DNA of 7,137 nt from a bacterium (lineage in GTDB: Bacteria > JALSQH01): NCBI GenBank assembly GCA_027004335.1, contig JALTID010000207.1:1-7137 (forward strand), in the 5' to 3' direction. The notes under the pieces were generated by a model. That model was given only the letters and a program-made list of their open reading frames with translations, had not been told where the DNA came from and did not search any database. Within the stretch, counting starts at the first letter, position 1. Every line of letters starts with the position of its first letter. Below, piece by piece: positions 1 to 7,137 of the stretch. Position numbers and translations under genes: made by a program.

Positions 1-1
1 T

Positions 2-477
2 TTCTATGCTGGTATCAGGCCCGCTATCAATGTTGGCATTTCAGTTTCAAGGGTCGGTGGTGCTGCCCAGGTAAAGGCAATGAAGCAGGTGGCTGGCTCT
101 CTTAGGCTGGAAATGGCGCAGTACAGAGAGCTTGCAGCTTTTGCACAGTTTGGTTCTGATCTTGATAAAGCTACTCTTGCACAACTGGAAAGGGGGAAGA
201 GATTGCAGGAAGTTTTAAAACAGGACCAATATTCTCCTCTGCCTGTTGAGAGACAGATTGTGATCATTTATGCTGGGACCAGAGGGTTTCTTGATTCAAT
301 ACCTGTGGATGATATAAAGCGATATGAAAAGGAACTTTATATATTTTTAGAGGAAAAACATCCTGAGGTACTTAAAGAAATTGAAGAACAAAGGCAGCTC
401 ACCTCAGGATTAGATGAGAAGCTGAGGAAGGTTTTAGAGGAATTTAATTCACTTTTCCATCCTTCAGGAGAGGATCA

Positions 478-481
<4 letters not shown>
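2..481 (+). CDS. atpA: F1Fo ATP synthase subunit alpha, C-terminal part (5' end outside window)
   Basis: This is the last 159 codons of the alpha subunit, the non-catalytic nucleotide-binding partner of beta in the alpha3beta3 head of F1. The frame is open from base 2, so the gene is cut by the window edge and is not a 133-residue protein starting at the internal ATG at 80. The segment opens with the conserved block [17 protein letters not shown]; its arginine (codon at 50-52) corresponds to the alpha arginine finger that reaches into the catalytic site on beta. The remainder is the helical C-terminal domain, with typical blocks such as [16 protein letters not shown] and [20 protein letters not shown]. 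The Walker A region of alpha lies upstream, outside the window. The TGA stop overlaps the GTG start of atpG by 4 nt, indicating an operon with coupled translation. Identification is secure. Confidence 0.98.
466..470 (+). promoter_or_regulatory. Ribosome binding site of atpG
   Basis: AGGAG lies 7 nt before the GTG at 478, inside the last codons of atpA. It supports the GTG start, which overlaps the atpA stop as GTGA. Confidence 0.8.
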
Positions 482-2758
<2,277 letters not shown>

Positions 2759-2762
2759 TTGC

Positions 2763-2770
2763 TTGAGGAG
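2763..2770 (+). promoter_or_regulatory. Ribosome binding site that sets the atpC start
   Basis: TTGAGGAG ends 6 nt before GTG at 2777. The TTG at 2759, immediately after the atpD stop, has no Shine-Dalgarno before it and lies so close that the first codons of a TTG-started gene would be this site itself. This favours the GTG start. Confidence 0.75.
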
Positions 2771-2776
2771 ATTATT

Positions 2777-3184
2777 GTGGAATTGCTTGTGCTTACACCT
2801 GAGAGAAGGCTTGTTGAAGAGGCAGTAGAGGAGGTTATTCTGCCTGGTAAGCTTGGTGAAATGGGGATTCTTCCAGGTCACACTCATCTTATATCAGAGT
2901 TAGAAATAGGAATTGTTTTATTCAAAGAATCTGGAGGAAATAAAGAGAGGTCTGTTTATATTGATTCCGGAGTGGTGGAAATTAACAATGATGTTATAAA
3001 GATCCTCACTTCTTCTGGGGAAAAAGCCGAAGATATAGATGTTGAAGAGGTAAAGAAGGAGGTTGAATCACTGGAAAAGGAGTTAAGTACAGAAGAGATC
3101 ATGCAGGATAAACAAAAATTCAACATGCTTGAGGTGGCACTCAAGAAAGCTCTTGCAAAACTTCAAGCTGCTAAGTATCGCTGA
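2777..3184 (+). CDS. atpC: F1Fo ATP synthase subunit epsilon
   Basis: Epsilon sits at the foot of the gamma shaft, couples F1 to the c-ring and can inhibit ATP hydrolysis through its C-terminal helices. From GTG at 2777 the product is 135 residues, a normal length. The N-terminal beta-sandwich starts with ELLVLTPERRL and contains GKLGEMGILPGHTHLISEL, the family hallmark. The C-terminal two-helix domain (roughly the last 45 residues, Lys/Glu rich, ending LAKLQAAKYR) is present, so the inhibitory arm is not deleted. I do not see the I/L-D-x-x-R-A type ATP-binding motif of Bacillus epsilon. GTG 2777 is preferred over TTG 2759, which would add six residues, because of the Shine-Dalgarno at 2763-2770; the gap to atpD is then 18 nt. 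Its TGA abuts the stop codon of the convergent gene with no spacer. Confidence 0.95.
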   Translation: MELLVLTPERRLVEEAVEEVILPGKLGEMGILPGHTHLISELEIGIVLFKESGGNKERSVYIDSGVVEINNDVIKILTSSGEKAEDIDVEEVKKEVESLEKELSTEEIMQDKQKFNMLEVALKKALAKLQAAKYR

Positions 3185-3793
3185 TTATTTTTTGGGGATA
3201 GCTTTTATTTTTAGTTTCCCGTTTTCTTCAATGATTTTAAATTCAATATCTTTGGCCTTTGTTTTTTTAATAAGTTTTTTCTTCTGTTCTTCAAGTTTGT
3301 TTTTCCATTTCTCATAGCTCATATTGGTTTTTCCTTTAATTTTTACATACTCGTTGTAGAGGGATAAATACCTGTCGTCAGATGGCTGCTCAGTAGATTT
3401 TTTGGCAGCCTCTTCTGCCAGTTTCATCCTTGAAACTGAGTCTTGAGAAAGTTTTCTTTTTGCTTCAATTTCGCTAATCAATCCTCTCTGTTTTGCTCTG
3501 AAAATATCTCTTACGAAGGTTCCTTCCTCCATCTGCCTGAGAAATCTGTTCCATTTCTCTCTGTATGTAGCATACTTATTTCTCAGGTTGGTAAGCCTGA
3601 ATTTCAATGTTGCATTGGCAATATATGTATCCATCAATTCCCTTATCATTTTCTCCACCTGTTTTCGCCTACGCTGGGGTTCTACTTTTAAGAAGCCGAG
3701 GAAAAACTGGTCATATTCATAAATTAACCTGTCAATTTCCTCTTCAAGTGTTTTCAGCTTGGCTGAAATTTTTTCCGAGTCGGTTTTCTTCAT
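3185..3793 (-). CDS. Small charged protein resembling the MXAN_5187 C-terminal-domain family; function unknown
   Basis: This 202-residue soluble protein has no signal peptide or membrane segment. Residues 1-60 are predicted helical, possibly coiled coil, with the block LEEEIDRLIYEYDQFFLGF (16-34) followed by an Arg-rich stretch. Residues 62-100 include FRLTNLRNKYATYREKWNRFLRQ and an EEGTFVRDIF block. A low-complexity linker (about 105-138) leads to a second helical part with a YNEYVKIKGKTNMSYEKW block. The end reads IEFKIIEENGKLKIKAIPKK, a probable beta-hairpin. This order resembles, from memory, the MXAN_5187 C-terminal domain of Deltaproteobacteria, a family without known function; this is recognition, not an alignment. 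The ATG at 3793 lies inside the hydrolase gene (50-nt overlap) with no clear Shine-Dalgarno; no ATG, GTG or TTG alternative keeps the conserved first block. Translation is probably coupled to the upstream gene. Confidence 0.85.
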   Translation of the reverse strand: MKKTDSEKISAKLKTLEEEIDRLIYEYDQFFLGFLKVEPQRRRKQVEKMIRELMDTYIANATLKFRLTNLRNKYATYREKWNRFLRQMEEGTFVRDIFRAKQRGLISEIEAKRKLSQDSVSRMKLAEEAAKKSTEQPSDDRYLSLYNEYVKIKGKTNMSYEKWKNKLEEQKKKLIKKTKAKDIEFKIIEENGKLKIKAIPKK

Positions 3794-5033
3794 TTTTTAC
3801 GGCATATTCCATAAGGTTTTTTATATCATAACTGATCTGGTTTATATCAAGTCCCATTGTGAGTTCAATATGACTGTTTCCTCTTACCGGCCTCCAGAGA
3901 AGGTAATCACTTTTTACAGATCTGTAGATCTTTTTCGTGCTTTCTATTCCTGCGAAGAGATCCTCATCCCCAAAGATTATTGCGATTGGTATTGTGATCT
4001 TATCAAAATTAGCCTTGCAATCATAATCAGCGCGATAAATCTTGAATTCATTTTTTTTAATCCAGCGGGTAAATTCTTCAACAACTTTTACAGGTTCTTT
4101 TTCAGCTCCATTTTCAAGAAGATATAATAGGTCATTCAGATCCACCTTCTCTGGGTTCCATAGTTTTGGAAAAGGATCAGGTAATTTTCTCAGGAGATTT
4201 TCTCTCCTCCTGACAAACCTTGCGAGTTCTTTGAATATTTCATCAATGGGAATTTCATTAAATTCGAGGAGTTCCCTCTTCTCTTCCTCTCTTTTTTCAG
4301 GAATAAGATTTGCTGTAATTCTAACTACATGAGAAACTTTTTTCCTCGCTTTTTTTATTTTAAATTTTATTTTTTGGTTAAAGTTTATAATACCGAGAAG
4401 GAAATCTATCATTGAAGTTGAGAATGGGAAGATATAGCTTCCCACCTTTAACATAATGGAATTCTTACCTATCTCCGCGGGGGAGCCGATTGTGACTAGC
4501 CCATAGAGATTATCCTGAAATCTTGATGCATAGCAGTAACCAAGCATTCCCCCCATGCTGTGGCCGCAGTAGAATATTTTTTTGAAACCAGTCAGTTTTT
4601 TTACAGCTTTTACAGCCGCAGGAATATCATACAGGAAATAGGAGTCTATATCCCACTGAAAATCTATATCTACCGGAAGGGGTTTACCGAAAGTTCTATT
4701 TTTTTGAAACTGAAGTTCCCTGCTGCTTCTTCCGTGCCCCCTCAGTTCAAGAATATGAACATCTACACCGAAGTAGAGCATATTTTTTACAAATTCTCCT
4801 GATGTCCAGGTTAGTCTATTCTGTGAAAATCCATGAACAAGAAGAAGAGGAATATTAAATAGCGGTTGATCATACTCCTGCTTTAGCGGTTTATACCTTG
4901 TAATTACAAGGGCCCACCCGTCCTCTGTTTCTATTTCGTATGTGGACTTTATATAAGTTTTTTTAAATTCTTCGTCAGGAATTGTTACAATTTTTCTTCT
5001 TACAACTTCTTCTATATTTTCTAAAGGTGGCAT
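3744..5033 (-). CDS. Alpha/beta hydrolase with a large basic cap domain (lipase/esterase-like)
   Basis: This 429-residue protein has the alpha/beta-hydrolase fold. Seen in order: the oxyanion-side LLLVHGFSQNR (63-73), the LELRGHGRSS loop (95-104), the nucleophile elbow GHSMGG (157-162) with Ser159, the acid strand IIFGDEDLF (352-360) with Asp358 the likely acid, and His388 in GNSHIEL. The triad is complete, so it should be active as an esterase or lipase-like enzyme; the substrate cannot be told. Between 190 and 335 there is a long insertion. Its hydrophobic part (about 196-218) is followed at once by a very basic stretch (KIKFKIKKARKK, 221-232), suggesting a lid that touches membranes or a lipid-like substrate. 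There is no signal peptide, so it is likely cytoplasmic. ATG 5033 is the only plausible start; AGAGGT directly abuts it, too close for a normal ribosome binding site. It overlaps the next gene by 50 nt. Confidence 0.92.
   Translation of the reverse strand: MPPLENIEEVVRRKIVTIPDEEFKKTYIKSTYEIETEDGWALVITRYKPLKQEYDQPLFNIPLLLVHGFSQNRLTWTSGEFVKNMLYFGVDVHILELRGHGRSSRELQFQKNRTFGKPLPVDIDFQWDIDSYFLYDIPAAVKAVKKLTGFKKIFYCGHSMGGMLGYCYASRFQDNLYGLVTIGSPAEIGKNSIMLKVGSYIFPFSTSMIDFLLGIINFNQKIKFKIKKARKKVSHVVRITANLIPEKREEEKRELLEFNEIPIDEIFKELARFVRRRENLLRKLPDPFPKLWNPEKVDLNDLLYLLENGAEKEPVKVVEEFTRWIKKNEFKIYRADYDCKANFDKITIPIAIIFGDEDLFAGIESTKKIYRSVKSDYLLWRPVRGNSHIELTMGLDINQISYDIKNLMEYAVKNEENRLGKNFSQAENT
3752..3774 (+). 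terminator. Intrinsic-terminator-like hairpin, plus orientation, inside the opposing gene overlap
   Basis: TTTCAGC (3752-3758), a TTG loop and GCTGAAA (3762-3768) form a perfect 7-bp stem followed immediately by six T. Read on the plus strand this is the form of a Rho-independent terminator, though only three of the seven pairs are G-C. It lies about 570 nt past the atpC stop and could end read-through from the ATP synthase operon, since there is no space for a terminator between the convergent stops. On the minus strand no T-run follows the stem. A coincidence in coding DNA is possible. Confidence 0.4.
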
Positions 5034-5068
5034 ACCTCTATTTTATCAGTAACTGCGGTATGATGCAA
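5034..5068 (-). promoter_or_regulatory. Promoter-like element predicting a leaderless hydrolase mRNA
   Basis: Read on the minus strand, TTGCAT (5068-5063) and TAAAAT (5045-5040) are separated by exactly 17 nt, a good sigma-70-type pair (4/6 and 5/6 matches to consensus). Only six bases (AGAGGT) separate the -10 box from the ATG at 5033, so transcription would begin at or near the A of the start codon. The element fills most of the 57-nt gap after the radical SAM gene. Confidence 0.5.
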
Positions 5069-5090
5069 AAAGTTAATGGGTGTTCTACTT

Positions 5091-6395
5091 TTATCCCCTT
5101 AAAATGGAGTTAAGAGAATCTGAATATTTCTTAAGATGATTGTACTCTGAAAAATTATAATACATCACCACAACTTTATTATGGAGGAGGGGATCTTTTA
5201 ATATTTCAGGGTGCTTTGTTGCATATTTGTAAAAGTCCTTTGTCTTAGGGACAGGGGAGTAAGTAACCAGGCGGACTTTGATCTCAAGGGAATGAATAAC
5301 TTCAATGGTTCTTTTAACATTTTCAAAATCTGTACCCGGTGCGCCATAGATAACATAAGCTCCTATTTCATCTTTGCTGAAACCTGCTTTTTTCAGTGCG
5401 CTCACTCCTGTGAAAAGTTCCTTCAGATTTGCTTTATTTCCGGTTGCTTCCTGAAAAGCCGGGTCTATACTTTCAAGTCCAACCCGTATCGTTCTGAACC
5501 TTGCTTTTTTCATTAAATCTGCCACTTCTTCATCAATATATCTCAGATGCACAGCGTTGGGGAGATGAAAACGAATGGGTAAATCCAGGAGTATAATTTT
5601 TCTAAGGAGAGGTTTTATATATCGATCTCTATCTACCAGAAGTGCATCATCCAAAAAAGCAATATCTTCGATTCCTCTCTTTGCGAGGTAATGTAATTCT
5701 TTAATAATACTGGCGAAGCTCCTTCTTTTTATGATTGAATATAGAATGGGAACAGCGCAGTAGCTACATTTAAAAGGGCATCCCTGTGTTGTTAAAAGGG
5801 AGGATGTCCTGTTTATTTCAGGGTAAAAAGAGAGATCAGGGATTGTTTCAAATAGGTCTTCTACGATTTTTATATTTAGAAGCTTTGCGATTTTTCGTTG
5901 TAGTTCCTGATAGCTATGTGTTGCCATAATCATATCAGGTCCTGCTTCTTTCAAATGTTCTGGCATGAGGATTGCGTAATTACCCCCCACAACTATTTTG
6001 CTTTCCGGGAAGATTTCCCTCACTATTTTTATTAGCTTGTGGAGAGAAAGATACCAGTAAGTTATCGGCACAGCGAGAAAAACAAAATCAGGGGGAGGAG
6101 TTTCCTTAATTTTTTTGTAACATTCTTCGGGAGAGGCTCCAAATCTCCTGAATCTTCTTGGTATAAAAGATAGCACTTCGGGTTTTTCAATGTATTCACT
6201 CCTGTATTTCCCTGAATTCCACTTTTTGCTTTTACCTCCCCATATCGACCTATCAAGACAGTCAATGAAGTAGGCATCAACTCCTGAATTTTTCAGCCAT
6301 CTAAGAATCTTGAGTAATGTGATAGGCTTAATCCACTGATCAAATGCTGAAAAATCTTCAATCCATGGATTTATAAGAAGGATTCTTTTATTCAC
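5091..6395 (-). CDS. Radical SAM protein with N-terminal B12-binding-like domain
   Basis: This 434-residue protein has two domains. The N-terminal half (about 1-175) is Rossmann-like: it begins with the strand RILLINP, has PDFVFLAVPITYWYLS (102-117) and FPESKIVVGGNYAILMPEH (129-147), which match the cobalamin-binding-type domain of a radical SAM subfamily. The second half carries the CxxxCxxC iron-sulfur motif GCPFKCSYC (C206, C210, C213), FLDDALL (247-253) and GLES (306-309), all usual for the radical SAM barrel. It should reductively cleave S-adenosylmethionine; the substrate is unknown. The DxHxxG cobalamin ligand motif is not visible in the first domain, so B12 binding is uncertain. The GTG at 6395 overlaps the DUF4416 stop by 8 nt; an in-frame TAA at 6399-6401 rules out a longer start. 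The Shine-Dalgarno is weak, suggesting translational coupling. Confidence 0.93.
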   Translation of the reverse strand: MNKRILLINPWIEDFSAFDQWIKPITLLKILRWLKNSGVDAYFIDCLDRSIWGGKSKKWNSGKYRSEYIEKPEVLSFIPRRFRRFGASPEECYKKIKETPPPDFVFLAVPITYWYLSLHKLIKIVREIFPESKIVVGGNYAILMPEHLKEAGPDMIMATHSYQELQRKIAKLLNIKIVEDLFETIPDLSFYPEINRTSSLLTTQGCPFKCSYCAVPILYSIIKRRSFASIIKELHYLAKRGIEDIAFLDDALLVDRDRYIKPLLRKIILLDLPIRFHLPNAVHLRYIDEEVADLMKKARFRTIRVGLESIDPAFQEATGNKANLKELFTGVSALKKAGFSKDEIGAYVIYGAPGTDFENVKRTIEVIHSLEIKVRLVTYSPVPKTKDFYKYATKHPEILKDPLLHNKVVVMYYNFSEYNHLKKYSDSLNSILRG

Positions 6396-6921
6396 CTCTT
6401 AGCTCTTTGAGGTAGGTATCCCTTGCTTTTGAAAAGAATTCTAAATATTCTGTGGTTCTGTAATCCGGATATGTCCATTCAAAGAAGTTCCACTTTTTCC
6501 CCCTCCAGTGCAGGGTAACTTCTGCAAAAATACCACTTCCTATATATATTCTGTGAAAAAAATTTTTGGTGGATGCAAGAATAACTTTGGAGGTTTCAAC
6601 ATATCCTGGATCAAGATTAACAGGTCTTGAAAAACCATCTCTGTTTGCAAAGGTTTCTTCAAGCATGTTGGTCTGTATCTTTATGGTGGAGAGAAGTGCC
6701 GGATCCTTGAGGCCTTCAAAAAGAACTAGTTTTCTTTTAATATTTTTCCCCATTTCTTCTCTGTAATAATCTGTGAAGGTAAAATCTAAGAAGGGTGATT
6801 CCATCTGAATTTTCCCCAGTAGATCAGTGAGGAGTTCTTTCACCTCTTCCCACAGAGTCTTCTCAGCAAGCAAAATCCCCACAAAGAATTTCACCTGTAG
6901 AGGAATCTTGATTTTACCCAT
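6388..6921 (-). CDS. DUF4416 family protein, function unknown
   Basis: The 177-residue product matches my knowledge of DUF4416 in length and motif order: the start KIPLQVKFFVGIL, FTDYYREEMG (49-58), RPVNLDPGYVE (99-109), ILASTKNFFHRIYIG (114-128) with a conserved His, and EWTYPDYRTTEY (148-159). The density of conserved His, Asp, Tyr and Arg suggests a binding or catalytic surface, but no activity is known to me. There is no signal peptide or membrane segment, so it is probably cytoplasmic. ATG 6921 gives the usual family N-terminus and has a weak AAGG about 10 nt upstream. The stop overlaps the radical SAM start by 8 nt, linking the two in one transcript. An 84-nt gap with promoter-like sequence separates it from the partial gene upstream. 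Confidence 0.9.
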   Translation of the reverse strand: MGKIKIPLQVKFFVGILLAEKTLWEEVKELLTDLLGKIQMESPFLDFTFTDYYREEMGKNIKRKLVLFEGLKDPALLSTIKIQTNMLEETFANRDGFSRPVNLDPGYVETSKVILASTKNFFHRIYIGSGIFAEVTLHWRGKKWNFFEWTYPDYRTTEYLEFFSKARDTYLKELRGE

Positions 6922-6954
6922 ACTGAACTAACCTTACCATAGAGTTTCTTCTTT

Positions 6955-6982
6955 ATTTTATCAGGTGAAATTTTTTCCACAA
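6955..6982 (-). promoter_or_regulatory. Promoter-like element upstream of the DUF4416 gene
   Basis: On the minus strand TTGTGG (6982-6977) and TAAAAT (6960-6955) are 16 nt apart. The -10 region is CTGATAAAATA, identical over 11 nt to the box before the hydrolase gene at 5039-5049. Start of transcription near 6948 would leave a leader of about 27 nt. The -35 match is poor (3/6), so this is tentative. Confidence 0.4.
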
Positions 6983-7005
6983 CACTACCCCACATTGCAC
7001 TTTAC

Positions 7006-7137
7006 TTAAAAATTTTTCTTTAACATAAACACTGAAAACATTGCTGCCTGCTGCTGTTTTGGTTGTGTTGTTATTATATCTACCACTCTGTCCCTTTCTA
7101 TCTTTTGCTCAGCCTGATCAAGATGCTCTATCTTTAC
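7006..7137 (-). CDS. C-terminal end of an unrecognised protein (5' end outside window)
   Basis: On the minus strand the frame is open from the window edge for 43 codons to TAA at 7006-7008, while the other two frames on this strand meet stops almost at once. The codons (AGA/AGG for Arg, ATA for Ile) match the neighbouring genes. The visible tail is charged at first (a DQAEQKIERDR block), then Gln-rich (QPKQQQ) and ends with a short hydrophobic Met/Phe-rich stretch and KKNF. I do not recognise the family and claim no function. It is codirectional with the DUF4416 gene, 84 nt upstream of it. It could be a chance open frame, but length, frame and codon use favour a real gene end. Confidence 0.55.
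   Translation of the reverse strand, partial: VKIEHLDQAEQKIERDRVVDIITTQPKQQQAAMFSVFMLKKNF

Noticed and set aside
3128-3145. Inverted repeat CTTGAG / CTCAAG near the end of atpC, considered as a minus-strand terminator for the convergent gene.
   Set aside because: No T-run directly follows the stem on either strand, and the sequence simply encodes Leu-Glu and Leu-Lys codons of epsilon.
4051-4058. Run of eight A in the hydrolase mRNA, considered as a programmed slippage site.
   Set aside because: The frame continues normally to the conserved acid and His motifs, and such runs are expected in an AT-rich Lys-rich gene.
3759-4332. Plus-strand open frames of 122 and 96 codons (3759-4127 and 4042-4332) antisense to the hydrolase.
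   Set aside because: They are Phe/Ser-rich mirrors of a Lys/Glu-rich gene, lack ribosome binding sites and family motifs, and the opposite strand has a complete catalytic triad.
6891-6995. A 34-codon minus-strand open frame (ATG at 6995 to TGA at 6891-6893) overlapping the DUF4416 start; considered as a small gene or a frameshifted DUF4416 N-terminus.
   Set aside because: The DUF4416 protein already begins at the usual family position with ATG 6921, the small frame has no clear ribosome binding site, and it covers the promoter-like sequence.

Overview
This is a bacterial chromosomal window of moderate-to-low GC made of two convergent gene blocks that meet with no spacer. The plus-strand block (2-3184) is the 3' half of an F1Fo ATP synthase operon: the end of atpA, then atpG, atpD and a start-corrected atpC, in the classical alpha-gamma-beta-epsilon order with very tight junctions (4-nt overlap, 13-nt gap, 18-nt gap). 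The minus-strand block (7137 down to 3185) holds, in transcription order: the last 43 codons of an unrecognised gene, a DUF4416-family protein, a B12-binding-type radical SAM protein, an alpha/beta hydrolase with a large basic cap, and a small charged protein resembling the MXAN_5187 C-terminal-domain family.

Organism: the F-type ATPase genes, Shine-Dalgarno motifs and GTG starts show Bacteria. Heavy use of AGA/AGG for arginine and ATA for isoleucine, and Lys/Glu-rich proteins, suggest a thermophilic or anaerobic deep lineage. DUF4416, the radical SAM subfamily and the MXAN_5187_C-like protein are, from memory, commonest in Deltaproteobacteria-like, Nitrospirota/Thermodesulfobacteria-like and uncultured candidate phyla. 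I cannot assign a phylum.

How the genes work together: the four Atp subunits belong to the catalytic head and central stalk of one rotary enzyme (alpha and beta hexamer, gamma shaft, epsilon inhibitor/coupler). The other strand looks like a small operon or pair of transcription units of unknown pathway. DUF4416 and the radical SAM gene overlap by 8 nt and the hydrolase and the small charged gene by 50 nt, which suggests translational coupling. The hydrolase also has a promoter-like element placed so that its mRNA would be leaderless. The same 11-nt CTGATAAAATA box lies upstream of the DUF4416 gene.

The window is almost fully coding. The only gaps of note are 5034-5090 and 6922-7005, both of which hold promoter-like sequence. 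I saw no rRNA, tRNA, CRISPR array, insertion sequence or defence system. The most interesting material is the uncharacterised minus-strand gene set and the regulatory layout around it, not a clear new system.
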